DNA of 37,731 nucleotides from an uncultured Butyrivibrio sp. (GCA_947168335.1 CAMVLM010000021.1:1-37731); one strand, 5' to 3'; shown: positions 17,728 to 27,639, numbered from the stretch's first letter. Translations and numbers: made by a program. Notes: generated by a model from the sequence alone, not told the origin.

Positions 17728-19770
17728 TTATTCTGCTTTTAATTCAAAGAATGAGTTAACTCTGTTATCAATATCGATCAGATGATTATAGCAAAGTATA
17801 TTGTAAAGCTTCACCTTGTCGTAATAGGGTGAGCTTGTATCATCAATAGTATAGTAATTGCCATCAGCACCCACATATCCGTATGTGTTGATGATCGGAA
17901 CATCCTCCATGAGATCAATAAGGAACTTACTGTATCCGCTCATCTTCATTCCAAACATATTCAAAATATATGCCTGCAGGTAATTAACACTGAACTCTGT
18001 CTTTGGAGCAAAGGCTGTTTCATCAAAATCAAAGTTTGCCCATACAAGATACTTTGAATAGTAAATCTGATATCTGTCTTTTCCATCCAATGCTTCCACA
18101 TCTGTACCAAGAAGCTTTTTATAAATCCCGCCGTTAATTCCCGGCTGATGATCTCCAAAGAACACAATAACAGTTGGATCATCCGTATTCTCAAAATAAT
18201 TGACCAGTTTCCCCAGAGCAGCATCACTGGCATGTATCAGATTGAGGTATTGTTTTACCTCATCATCACTAAAATTATCATCCAGTACATTTACCGCCTC
18301 TTCAAGATTAACCCTGTCCTCAGTATAAGGGCTGTGATTCTGCATGGTCACATTGAAAATATAGAAAGGCTCATCACTCTGTTCTTTGGCCTTCTCATAT
18401 TCGCTGATAATTCTGTCGAAATCAGCTTCATCAGAAATATGCTCACCGATTCTGAATGCATCCTCCGGGTAATCCTCCTCGGATATGAAGTCAGAAAATC
18501 CCATCATTGCATACACAGCCTGTCTGTTGTATCCGTTAGGCAGATAAGGATGCATCGCAAGGATTCCCGAGTAATTATCCAAAGTCAGATTCCTGGTAAG
18601 TGTAGGGAAAAACTTACGTATATAAAGCTGATAAGGCGAAGTACTTGCAGGTAAAAATCCCATTGAATCGCCACTTAAAAACTCATATTCAGTATTTGCC
18701 GTATCTCCCTTATATGCTGAAACATACAATTTTCCCTTGATTGTATTGTCAGTCAGGCTTTCATAAAAAGGCATAACCTCTGTATCAGTCTTAAAATCTC
18801 CCACATCCTGTATATCAGCGTAGGCCTCATCCATGATTACGATCATATTCGGTCTGTTTTTATCGGTATCTGTGACTGAATCTGATGAGTATTGCTGCTC
18901 TACTTCTTTCACAACTGAAGCATCATATCCGTCAGGTTTTTCAGGACTGAAAACCTTAAGGTTACATACCATGGACAAAAGTCCACCGAACTTGGTGTAG
19001 GATATCATGGGCCTGTTCATCTTAAGATAAATTCCATGGTCCTTGAGGTAATTTGTTCCAATAAGGAAATTATAAACACCTACAGTCATGGCAATATATA
19101 CTGCAGCCAGAACAAGACGGATTCTAAGGCGCTTTTTGACCTTATCTGTGTCAGTGATTTTGGTTGATCTGGCAAAAATCACAACTGAAATACTGAGTAA
19201 GAAAAATGACAAAGTCATGAACTGACGCCAGCTGATGTTATAGGAATAGCCGGATGCTACGTTTGCTGCAGCATCAAACTTGAAAAAATCTCCAAGAAGA
19301 AACGGAACCTGACGGAACTTATACACATAGTAATTGACCATTCCAAAGGTTGTGCAGAAGAGCGCAGGAATAAAAAATGCCCATCTAGCAGAATATGTAA
19401 TGACGAATACTCCCCACACGATAATTCCGTAAAGAATGTAGTTACAGGACAGTACTATACCTGTATCAACGCCTTCAGCCAGATAAAACTTTGACATAAA
19501 GGCAGTCTCTGTTACAAAAAAGCACATTGCAGGATATAACAGCATAAAGGGAATCAAAAGATATTTGCTGCCAAAATCCCAGACTTTTTTACTTACGAAA
19601 GGAACTACTGCTGCCAAAAACAAAAACAGAAGTGACAACAGTTTAAAACGTATATGACTCGACTCATCAATAAGGCCGTGTAAAATCACTGCTGCAATCG
19701 CAATGACTGCCACATAAACCAACTTTAAAATAATTTTTTTATCTAATTTGTTCTTTATAAATTCACTCAT
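17728..19770 (-). CDS. LtaS-like sulfatase-superfamily phosphoglycerol transferase (GacH-like candidate)
   Basis: About 6-7 N-terminal TM helices, NMIVIMDEAYAD, KGDTANTEYEFLSGDSM (LtaS-type catalytic Thr context), VIVFFGDHQPG. Start at ATG 19770, overlapping the previous stop by 8 nt. Confidence 0.85.
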   Translation of the reverse strand: MSEFIKNKLDKKIILKLVYVAVIAIAAVILHGLIDESSHIRFKLLSLLFLFLAAVVPFVSKKVWDFGSKYLLIPFMLLYPAMCFFVTETAFMSKFYLAEGVDTGIVLSCNYILYGIIVWGVFVITYSARWAFFIPALFCTTFGMVNYYVYKFRQVPFLLGDFFKFDAAANVASGYSYNISWRQFMTLSFFLLSISVVIFARSTKITDTDKVKKRLRIRLVLAAVYIAMTVGVYNFLIGTNYLKDHGIYLKMNRPMISYTKFGGLLSMVCNLKVFSPEKPDGYDASVVKEVEQQYSSDSVTDTDKNRPNMIVIMDEAYADIQDVGDFKTDTEVMPFYESLTDNTIKGKLYVSAYKGDTANTEYEFLSGDSMGFLPASTSPYQLYIRKFFPTLTRNLTLDNYSGILAMHPYLPNGYNRQAVYAMMGFSDFISEEDYPEDAFRIGEHISDEADFDRIISEYEKAKEQSDEPFYIFNVTMQNHSPYTEDRVNLEEAVNVLDDNFSDDEVKQYLNLIHASDAALGKLVNYFENTDDPTVIVFFGDHQPGINGGIYKKLLGTDVEALDGKDRYQIYYSKYLVWANFDFDETAFAPKTEFSVNYLQAYILNMFGMKMSGYSKFLIDLMEDVPIINTYGYVGADGNYYTIDDTSSPYYDKVKLYNILCYNHLIDIDNRVNSFFELKAE

Positions 19771-20863
19771 AATAATGTAATTCCTGTTTGCTGACATCTG
19801 TATATATACCGTCCACACCACAATCTACAAGATACTTTTTCATCTCATCCATGTCGTTAACGGTATGCACAAACATAGGTATATTGTTTTCCTTAATGCT
19901 TTCAAGAAAGACGCTGTCATCTGCTCTGGCCGTTGAAAATGTATATCCCACAAGATCCATTTCCTTTGTGAACTGTTTCAGCTTGCCAAAGTCCATATCT
20001 TCATCTTTTATTCTGTACAGTGTAAATATTATATTCTTAAATCCAAGACTGGTAATCTTCTCATACTGATTATAGCTGTAGATCTGAACTATGAATCTGT
20101 CCAGGATATCACTGCACTCCTTCTGAATCAGCTTACACTCTTCATAGTTGTTATCCTTACAGTCCGTAACAACATAGAAATCATCATGCTCTCTCATGAA
20201 TTCTGCAAGCTCTGTAAGAGTCAGGGTGCTAAGTTCACCGTAAATTCCTGCATTATTAAATTCCTCAAGTGTAGGAGTTTCATACAGACCGGAGCCTTCA
20301 CACCACTCAATCGGATCACCCTTCTTATCATGGGCGCAGACAAGGTAACCATCCGAAGTCACTCTGAAATCAAACTCGGAAACCCTGTTTCCTTCCTGAT
20401 AACAATTCTCCAGGGCGTCCTGACTGTTTGTTTTGCGGTGCGACTCTCCGCTTTTTCCTGTCACATCTCCACCAGCGTGAATGATGTATTTCTCCTGACA
20501 CAAAAGCTCTCTGACACCTGCTATGTCCCGCTCGTCGGTATACTTTGAATATATTCCCGAAGCAACCGCCACTCCGCTTATCACTGATATAACTACGAGA
20601 AATGCGCTTGCAATTTTCTGCTTTTTGACTATAATCCCTGCCGCAATGATAAATGCAAGGACCAGCACAGCTATCGCCATAGCCTTAAAGGGAAAACCTG
20701 TGGCACTTAAAGCATCTCTGTTCCCCAAAGCAAAATTATAAATCCCCAGATCGGCAGAACTGTCTATAGCTTTGAAGTACCATCTTATATAGACTTCCGC
20801 CAATATGATCAGAGTGAACAGGCCCTGGATTAAGATGCCTGTTTTCTTACCTGTTTTTTTCAT
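19763..20863 (-). CDS. Glycerophosphodiester phosphodiesterase (GDPD) family membrane protein
   Basis: TM segments at the N-terminus; YIIHAGGDVTGKS...NSQDALENCYQEGNRVSEFDFRVTSDGYLVCAHD; FVHTVNDMDEMKKYLVDCGVDGIYTD. Confidence 0.88.
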   Translation of the reverse strand: MKKTGKKTGILIQGLFTLIILAEVYIRWYFKAIDSSADLGIYNFALGNRDALSATGFPFKAMAIAVLVLAFIIAAGIIVKKQKIASAFLVVISVISGVAVASGIYSKYTDERDIAGVRELLCQEKYIIHAGGDVTGKSGESHRKTNSQDALENCYQEGNRVSEFDFRVTSDGYLVCAHDKKGDPIEWCEGSGLYETPTLEEFNNAGIYGELSTLTLTELAEFMREHDDFYVVTDCKDNNYEECKLIQKECSDILDRFIVQIYSYNQYEKITSLGFKNIIFTLYRIKDEDMDFGKLKQFTKEMDLVGYTFSTARADDSVFLESIKENNIPMFVHTVNDMDEMKKYLVDCGVDGIYTDVSKQELHYYE

Positions 20864-20909
20864 TATCTTTTACTTTCCAAATAATTAACACTAACCAATA
20901 CGAATAGTT

Positions 20910-20937
20910 ATTATACAATATTATCCTTCATTTGTAA
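20910..20937 (-). promoter_or_regulatory. Candidate sigma-A-type promoter for the GDPD-LtaS-GT4-GT2 transcription unit
   Basis: Minus-strand TTACAA-16 nt-TATAAT in the 148-nt intergenic gap. Confidence 0.55.
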
Positions 20938-20958
20938 GCAACAACTAATTTTATTCCT

Positions 20959-20998
20959 AAAAAAAGAGCAGTAGAATCCGCATTCTACTGCCTCTTTT
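20959..20998 (-). terminator. Strong rho-independent terminator after the GT8 gene
   Basis: Minus strand: aagaggcagtagaatgcggattctactgctcttttttt. Perfect gcagtagaat/attctactgc arms, ccgc loop, T7. Confidence 0.88.
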
Positions 20999-21011
20999 CG
21001 CATTAATTCAA

Positions 21012-23024
21012 TTAAGATTTAGAATTTCTCTCAAGAAGTTCGATTATTCTGTCGAGCTTGTCGTTCATAAGCTTCTGCTCTTCCTTAAGCTGATAAATTG
21101 AAAGGTTCAGCTTGTTTATCTGGCCATTGATATCCATGAAGCCTCTCTTTACTTTGGAAGCGCTTGCCCAGCGAAGTCTCTCTGTTTTTTCTGCAAATCT
21201 TACAAAGCCCTTGGTCTCACTGCCTGCTTTAATGCTGTCTGCATAGATAAGTTCTGATATGCTCTTGCCGTTTCTTCTGAAATCGGAATAATATGCCAGC
21301 ACGTTTCTGATGCAGTCATCATTACCTGTATCATGAGCATTATCAAGATAAAGACCTGTAAGCTGAGTATTTCCTACAAAGCTGAGGTTATGTCTTCCCT
21401 CCGCCATAACTACCGGAACTCCGTTCATTACTTCCATGAACTTAAGCCATATATCATCGGCACTGAAGGAAAGTCCCCTGATCTTCTCAACATCAAAAGT
21501 CTCTTCGGGAAGAAGGTGCGGAGGATAAAGAACTCCGCCTACACCTGTTGCAATAAGGCTCATTGCCGGCTTTTCCACAGCCACTGTATATGACTGAATC
21601 CAGCTTCCGTACTTCTTGATGTTTCCATCCTCATCAAATGTGATGTTATGAACCCTCAGAGCAGAAATAGCCTTGGGGAATTTCTGATGACACTTGTAAA
21701 GATTCTCAACAAGGTTTTCATCATAGTAAATATCATCATCTACAGTAATAACAATATCATCGGGATATTGTGTCATTGTGTAGTAATACTTGGTATGAGC
21801 TCTGAGGTTTTCCTTAGCCCATCCGATTGTAAGACCGAACTTCTTAAGTTCAAGAAGCTCCTGGGGAAGCTCTGCCTCCTTCTGAGGGAACTCCTCCTCT
21901 GTAAGCCACAGAATAACTCTGTCGGGCTTCATTGTCTGACTTAAGATAGCAAGAAGTGTAGTTGACACATCATGTATTCTTCCGGGGAAAGTTGTCAGAG
22001 ATACCGTAATCTTGGTCTTTCTGTCCTCACTTTCATTAAGTCCGTATGATAATTCCTCAAGCTTTTTCTTGTGGATGATCTTCTCTGCATCAAGAGTAGC
22101 CTGGCTCTTAGCTATTTTTTCCTTTGCCATGAGCTTCTTTGCTGAATTCATATCGCTGTGCTCGCCGCCTTCTTTTACAGAAAACTTCTGATCTGCATAG
22201 GGTGACAACTGATAATATTTCTCAAATCTCTCTGTAAGACCTGCAACGTAAGCAACCCAGGGTTTCTTGGGAGAAGTAAGATGAAGGATTGTTGCTCTCT
22301 CGTAGTTCTCCTCTTCATCAGCGCTGATCTCCAGCTCGTAATATTTCCTGAGTGTCTCTATATCAAGTCTGGTTGTAAGAGTGTACATATAGTTGTCATA
22401 AAGAGGCAGGAAATGCACTCCTGTTCTGAACTGTACATTCAAAGCATCCTGATCCATAAAGAAGTTGATACCGTTGAGTCTGTAATCTAGAAGCTTGTGC
22501 TCCAGATCATCCTCTCTCATCTTCTTAAGATTCAGGAGCATAACACCTGAATTAAAATATGCCTTGAGGGGTGTTTTAAGTTTCTGGTCCTGACTGGGAT
22601 TGTAGCAAAGCATGGGAATAGCATCCTTAACTGCTGCCACATAGTTATCACCAAGATCTGTGTTGTAAATCTCGCCAAGATCCTTCTGTACCAGAATATC
22701 ACCGTCAAGATAAAGAACCTTATCAAGGTCTGAAAGTATATTGGCAAGTCTGAACTTAAGAAGAGCTGCCTTTGAAACGTGCTCTGTCTTCTGCTCAACC
22801 TTCTTATACTCTGCTGCTGAAGCGTCGATAATGTGAACCTTGAAATCATCGGTTCCGATGGCTTCTATCTTTTTATGGGAGTCATCTGAAAGTCTGTCCA
22901 CAAGGAAATATGCATTGCAAACTGTATCAGCATTCTTGTTGACTTTAGCCGAAGTTGCTGCCACACATGTGGGCATACAATAATTCTCGTCTGTGATAAA
23001 TACCAGATTAATTGTGTTACTCAT
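21012..23024 (-). CDS. Bifunctional glycosyltransferase: N-terminal GT8 domain plus C-terminal GT-A domain and terminal coiled coil
   Basis: INLVFITDENYCMPTCVAATS...KVLYLDGDILVQKDLGEIY (GT8); ITVSLTTFPGRIHDV...DIVITVDDDIYYDENLV (second GT-A). Start at ATG 23024 after taggagacc. Confidence 0.88.
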   Translation of the reverse strand: MSNTINLVFITDENYCMPTCVAATSAKVNKNADTVCNAYFLVDRLSDDSHKKIEAIGTDDFKVHIIDASAAEYKKVEQKTEHVSKAALLKFRLANILSDLDKVLYLDGDILVQKDLGEIYNTDLGDNYVAAVKDAIPMLCYNPSQDQKLKTPLKAYFNSGVMLLNLKKMREDDLEHKLLDYRLNGINFFMDQDALNVQFRTGVHFLPLYDNYMYTLTTRLDIETLRKYYELEISADEEENYERATILHLTSPKKPWVAYVAGLTERFEKYYQLSPYADQKFSVKEGGEHSDMNSAKKLMAKEKIAKSQATLDAEKIIHKKKLEELSYGLNESEDRKTKITVSLTTFPGRIHDVSTTLLAILSQTMKPDRVILWLTEEEFPQKEAELPQELLELKKFGLTIGWAKENLRAHTKYYYTMTQYPDDIVITVDDDIYYDENLVENLYKCHQKFPKAISALRVHNITFDEDGNIKKYGSWIQSYTVAVEKPAMSLIATGVGGVLYPPHLLPEETFDVEKIRGLSFSADDIWLKFMEVMNGVPVVMAEGRHNLSFVGNTQLTGLYLDNAHDTGNDDCIRNVLAYYSDFRRNGKSISELIYADSIKAGSETKGFVRFAEKTERLRWASASKVKRGFMDINGQINKLNLSIYQLKEEQKLMNDKLDRIIELLERNSKS

Positions 23025-23052
23025 AAAATAAGGTCTCCTATAATGAATGTTT

Positions 23053-24009
23053 TCAGGAATTGAATGTAAATTCATCCTTAGTCAAAAGCTCAGGGCGGTT
23101 TTTCTTAAGTACATTGAATGCAGCAAGTACTGCTGATTCTGACTCACCCTTTTCAAGAATAGCCTGCAGCTTTTCTGCTTCTGTGCGCGACTTTTCTTCC
23201 TGTTTCTCCCTCATTCTCTTTTCATAAGCTTTGGAAAGCTCATTTATATCATCCTCTGATTCTGGAAGCTTCTTGGTAAGAAGAAACTCCTCATATGCGT
23301 TGACATACTTCTCAACATCATCGGAAAATGCTATCTGTTTGCCGTGATCCAGCCAGAGGATCTTATTACACAGCTCTCTTATCTGAGACTCATTGTGTGA
23401 TACCAGAATACCTGTGATTCCGGCATCAAGGATCTCCCTCATCTTGTCTCCGCTCTTCTTTCTGAAGGCACCGTCACCTACGCTCAAAACCTCATCAAGA
23501 ATTATGATGTCCGGATCTACAAGACAGGCAATTGCAAAAGCAAGTCTGCTCTTCATACCACTTGAAAGCTGTTTGAACATGTAATCCTGGAAATCCTCAA
23601 GTTCAGCGAAAGCAATGATTTCTTTATATTTTGCATCAAGGAATTCCTTGGTGTAGCCAAGAAGTGCTCCTCTGAGATACGTATTTTCACGGACCGTCAT
23701 GTCATTATCAAAACCACTGGCAAGCTCCAGAAGAGCTGCAATACTTCCATGAGTTGTTATCTGTCCGTCTCCGGGCTTCATAATACCGGTTATAGCCTTA
23801 AGAAGAGTACTTTTTCCGGCTCCGTTGGATCCGATTATTCCAAGCATGTCTCCCTTTTCAATGGAGAAAGAAATATTCTTATTGGCCCAGAATTCTTTTA
23901 CATGATAGTTGCCGGTTATCTTTTTTACTACAAATTCCTTCAAACCTATGGATTTAAGATCACCGGTAATATATCTTACACTGACATTTTTACATTCAAT
24001 AGTTGGCAT
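23053..24009 (-). CDS. Polysaccharide ABC transporter ATP-binding protein (Wzt/TagH-like) with charged coiled-coil C-terminal extension
   Basis: Walker A GSNGAGKST, signature QLSSGMKSRLAFAIA, Walker B DIIILDEVLSVGD; C-terminus YEKRMREKQEEKSRTEAEKLQ. Confidence 0.92.
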   Translation of the reverse strand: MPTIECKNVSVRYITGDLKSIGLKEFVVKKITGNYHVKEFWANKNISFSIEKGDMLGIIGSNGAGKSTLLKAITGIMKPGDGQITTHGSIAALLELASGFDNDMTVRENTYLRGALLGYTKEFLDAKYKEIIAFAELEDFQDYMFKQLSSGMKSRLAFAIACLVDPDIIILDEVLSVGDGAFRKKSGDKMREILDAGITGILVSHNESQIRELCNKILWLDHGKQIAFSDDVEKYVNAYEEFLLTKKLPESEDDINELSKAYEKRMREKQEEKSRTEAEKLQAILEKGESESAVLAAFNVLKKNRPELLTKDEFTFNS

Positions 24010-24017
24010 GTATTACC

Positions 24018-24809
24018 TCACATATAATATACAAATTCCTTGTTGTACTTCTTGTAGATCGCGCTTCCGATTGCAAGATAGAAAAGCGCATAGAATGCCA
24101 TCAGTAAATGATACTGCGGTGAAGGAATTACACCGTCAATGACAATTGATCTGAAGTACTTGATCATTACATATACAGGATTAAGCATAAACAGCTGCTG
24201 TGTTCTTACGCTGAAGGAATCAACACGATAGAATATTGCAGACAGATATGTAAGCAATGTCAGGAAGACATCATACAAATACTGTATATCCCTGAAGAAT
24301 ACAAACAGCGCTGATAAAATCATTCCTATTCCAACATTCATGACCACAAGACAGATGATAGGGTACAGAAGAAGTACCATGTGAGGTCCGAAGGTTATCT
24401 TGTCCAACATACAGAACAGGTAATAGACCACCAGTGTCAGCATGAAATTAACCAGTGCGGACACATTCTTGGATAAAAGGAAAAGATATTTGGGAACATT
24501 GATCTTCTGAATGATCTTACTGTTATTCAAAAGACTGCTCATTCCGTTCCTGGTAGCCTCTCTGTAAAATGCCATTACAAGGTTACCGCTAAACAGGTAT
24601 GTTGTATAATGCGGCTGGGTTCTTCCGAAAAACTCCGTAAATACTATCTTCATGATAAGAAGGGTAAGAAGCGGTGAAAGTATGCTCCACAGCATTCCCA
24701 GCGCAGTTCTCTTATACTTTTGCTTAAAATCTCTTTTTACAAGTTCACTGAATAAAAAACTGTATTTTTTTATAGTGAATATCCACTTTTCTAAAACTTT
24801 ACTTATCAT
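24018..24809 (-). CDS. Polysaccharide ABC transporter permease (Wzm-like, ABC-2 type)
   Basis: VKRDFKQKYKRTALGMLWSILSPLLTLLIMKIVFTEFF; six TM; adjacent to the ATPase. Confidence 0.92.
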   Translation of the reverse strand: MISKVLEKWIFTIKKYSFLFSELVKRDFKQKYKRTALGMLWSILSPLLTLLIMKIVFTEFFGRTQPHYTTYLFSGNLVMAFYREATRNGMSSLLNNSKIIQKINVPKYLFLLSKNVSALVNFMLTLVVYYLFCMLDKITFGPHMVLLLYPIICLVVMNVGIGMILSALFVFFRDIQYLYDVFLTLLTYLSAIFYRVDSFSVRTQQLFMLNPVYVMIKYFRSIVIDGVIPSPQYHLLMAFYALFYLAIGSAIYKKYNKEFVYYM

Positions 24810-24862
24810 TTCTCCATAACCATTCGTAATTAGTATTTGCCATAGACACTTCCGTGTTTAAA

Positions 24863-25786
24863 TCAGCCTTCGTATTTTTCAATCCCGGGTCTGTACACAA
24901 GTCCTCTGAAATATCCACGAAGAACTATAAAGCTTCTCTTTAATCTGTGATCTCTGGCAAGGAAAATGCATCTGAAAAAGTTCAGTGCACATTTGGCCGT
25001 GAAATAAATAAATCCTCCAAAGCCCTCTCTCATATATGTGCTTCCATCATTTCTGAAAGCATAGTTATATCTTGAAAGTCTGTCTATACCATCGGTAGCT
25101 ATAAAGCTTCCGTTGTTGTTATTCATCTTGTGAATAACGTGGCTCTTACCTGCGATAAAGGAAGGCATACCGTTTCTGATACTTATCCTTCTGGTGTACT
25201 CTATGTCATCTCCCCAGATGAAGTACTCCTTAATCGGATATCCGACTTTCTTAACTGTCTGTGCAGGCACAAACAGCGAAACAAAAGTTGCCTGCTGAAG
25301 AAGGAACATTCCCTCCTCGAGCACATCTATTCTGTCAAAAAAGTGTCTCATGGACTTCTGTGAATTCATCTTGCACTGTGTGCCGTCAGTCCACTCTACA
25401 ACACTGGAAATATATCCGTAACTATCAGGTCCCCCGGCTTTCTTATCCGCTCTCAAAAGGTAATAGAGAGCATCTGCCTTGGGTATTGTATCATCATCCA
25501 TGAGCCACAGCCATTTATAACCAAGCTCCATGGCTTTTTTCATTCCATAATAAAAGCCGCCGGCTCCACCCATATTTTCACCGGTATTATAGTACTGAAT
25601 CCGTGAATCTGTATCATCCTTCTGCATTATCTGCTCCACTACCTTGTCGGTACCATCTGTCGAGCAATTATCAATAATGAGGATATCACAGGTTTCCTTC
25701 TCCTGTGATAATAAGGCACCAATACATTCCTTCAGCAGTTCCTTCCGGTTATACGTGACTACGACAGCAGCTACTTTATCATTCAT
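24863..25786 (-). CDS. GT2 family glycosyltransferase (GlfT2-like)
   Basis: VAAVVVTYNRKELLKECI...IDNCSTDGTD...WLWLMDDDTIP; ATG at 25786 after gaaggttg (the ORF-track first M is a TTG). Confidence 0.9.
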   Translation of the reverse strand: MNDKVAAVVVTYNRKELLKECIGALLSQEKETCDILIIDNCSTDGTDKVVEQIMQKDDTDSRIQYYNTGENMGGAGGFYYGMKKAMELGYKWLWLMDDDTIPKADALYYLLRADKKAGGPDSYGYISSVVEWTDGTQCKMNSQKSMRHFFDRIDVLEEGMFLLQQATFVSLFVPAQTVKKVGYPIKEYFIWGDDIEYTRRISIRNGMPSFIAGKSHVIHKMNNNNGSFIATDGIDRLSRYNYAFRNDGSTYMREGFGGFIYFTAKCALNFFRCIFLARDHRLKRSFIVLRGYFRGLVYRPGIEKYEG

Positions 25787-25800
25787 CAACCTTCAAAACC

Positions 25801-26610
25801 TCAAAAACTATGTTCATATTTCTTGTGGAAAAATTTGGCCGCCAAAAAAGCCGCGCCCTTTTTAATCCAGTTAATTCTCTCTATATGTATACAGGGCAAT
25901 TCAGCTATCTGGTATCTGGGTATATTGCCACTGGTAACCTGATAATCAAGCCAGACATTAAAAATGATCTCTGCAACACGTCCGATATATCTGCCCTGAT
26001 AAGAATCAAGCTCTGAAATCTTACTTCTTTTTTCCAGCTCGCCAAGTATATCAAAAAGCCATGTACAGTACTTATCAAGCATGTCCTTGCGCATGATCAG
26101 CATATTGAACATGTACCCTGAGGTCTGTTCCATTACTCTGTCAAAAGATTCCCTGTACTCCGGGCACTTCTCCTTAATGATTTCAAGAGTGTCATCCAGC
26201 TGCTCCTGATAATGAGTGTGAGCATAATGTGAGCCAAGAGATTCAATATAATACTTTCTCTTCTTGGGAAGAACCACACAGCTCTTCTCAAGAATTCTCT
26301 TGATCTCCTCTCCTCCGACTATTCTGTCAAAGGGGTCCTCTTCCGCTCTGGCATCAGGCGAAGCAAAATATCTCCTATAATGTACAAGTCCTATATAATC
26401 AGCATTGAGATTCTTCCATGCCCAATAAAGCCCTGTAAGTTCACAGTAGCTGGCATTCTTCTCTGAAATATTATCTCCAGTATTATCCGGTGTGTACCCC
26501 GGAATTACACTCTTCTTAAGTGCAGCACCAACCTGGACCGGCATATAAACCGGATCTTCCGGCATCCTGTATTTTTTTGTTGTAGCTATAATAATTTTAA
26601 CTTCAGACAT
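25801..26610 (-). CDS. DUF4422 family capsular polysaccharide/glycosyltransferase protein
   Basis: KIIIATTKKYRMPEDPVYMPVQVG...YCELTGLYWAWKNLNADYIGLVHYRRYF. Confidence 0.9.
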   Translation of the reverse strand: MSEVKIIIATTKKYRMPEDPVYMPVQVGAALKKSVIPGYTPDNTGDNISEKNASYCELTGLYWAWKNLNADYIGLVHYRRYFASPDARAEEDPFDRIVGGEEIKRILEKSCVVLPKKRKYYIESLGSHYAHTHYQEQLDDTLEIIKEKCPEYRESFDRVMEQTSGYMFNMLIMRKDMLDKYCTWLFDILGELEKRSKISELDSYQGRYIGRVAEIIFNVWLDYQVTSGNIPRYQIAELPCIHIERINWIKKGAAFLAAKFFHKKYEHSF

Positions 26611-26706
26611 CCGTTAGGCATGCTCCCGCATAAGATTTTATTAAAGGGCAAACTTCCCATTACAATCAAACTATTTTATCAATATTTCACTTATAACACA
26701 AGTCGG

Positions 26707-26720
26707 TGGGCTAAAGCCCA
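26707..26720. other. Small perfect hairpin just after the GT11 stop codon
   Basis: tgggct-aa-agccca palindrome in the 114-nt gap between GT11 and DUF4422; no T-run. Confidence 0.4.
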
Positions 26721-26724
26721 GTAT

Positions 26725-27639
26725 TTATCGCACTTTTCCGTCTTTGTCGATAAGGATCCAGCCATTCCAATAGTAATGCATACTTGATGGTTCACAGGGT
26801 TGATTGTTTCTCATTGTAAAAGTTCTGACAAGTTCCTTGTCCTTACGTCTGTTAAGCCTTGCCCCCCAGAAGGAAAATGTGGAATTAGCACATATATTGC
26901 CTCTGCAATGACTCATGAGCTGAATATCCAGAAGTGACTGCCTTCCGGTGTTATGCTCAACTATTGTATAACGTCCGGGATCACTGTACTTTTCCCTGGC
27001 ATATCCGGGATCATTTGTAAAAATATAAAAATGCACATCCGGATCCTCTGCCCTGAAATAATTCATGGCACTGTCATAGTATTCGTCTGTGGCAATGTTT
27101 CCGAAAAGAGCAGAATTTTCAGGATCAAGGTAGTCCCCTCTTCTGATGTGAACACTCACGCTGTTTCTCTGTTCCATCTCATTCATAAGCTCCACGTTCT
27201 TTATATGAAGCTCCCTATCGGGATGTTCAGGGAAAACAAAGGCATTCTGCAGTTCCGGAAGAATATCATCATAATACTTCTGACACGCAAAATACCCCTC
27301 TATGTATTTGTTCTTAAGTTCAAATACTTCCGGATGATACATCTCGGATTCAGTAAATCTGGGCCCAAGGGAAGGAAAAGCTCTGTATATAGCCTTAGCC
27401 AGTATATTCTGTTTCAAATAAAGATCCCTCTCCTCATCAGTGCACTCGGGAATAGGAAGATTCATAAAGTACCTGAGCTCAAGTTCTCTTTTTGCCAAAA
27501 CACCCTTCTGACTTGTCTCATTGAACCAGGATGTATCCAGTTTTATAAGTTTATCCGCACCGGCATGCAAAAGCTTTCTGTAAAGAGCATATTGCTGCAT
27601 CTGGTTGCCCAGACCACCGGCTATTCTGATTATCAACAT
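26725..27639 (-). CDS. GT11 family alpha-1,2-fucosyltransferase-like glycosyltransferase
   Basis: IIRIAGGLGNQMQQYALYRKL, VSVHIRRGDYLDP, NSTFSFWGARLN. Confidence 0.92.
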   Translation of the reverse strand: MLIIRIAGGLGNQMQQYALYRKLLHAGADKLIKLDTSWFNETSQKGVLAKRELELRYFMNLPIPECTDEERDLYLKQNILAKAIYRAFPSLGPRFTESEMYHPEVFELKNKYIEGYFACQKYYDDILPELQNAFVFPEHPDRELHIKNVELMNEMEQRNSVSVHIRRGDYLDPENSALFGNIATDEYYDSAMNYFRAEDPDVHFYIFTNDPGYAREKYSDPGRYTIVEHNTGRQSLLDIQLMSHCRGNICANSTFSFWGARLNRRKDKELVRTFTMRNNQPCEPSSMHYYWNGWILIDKDGKVR

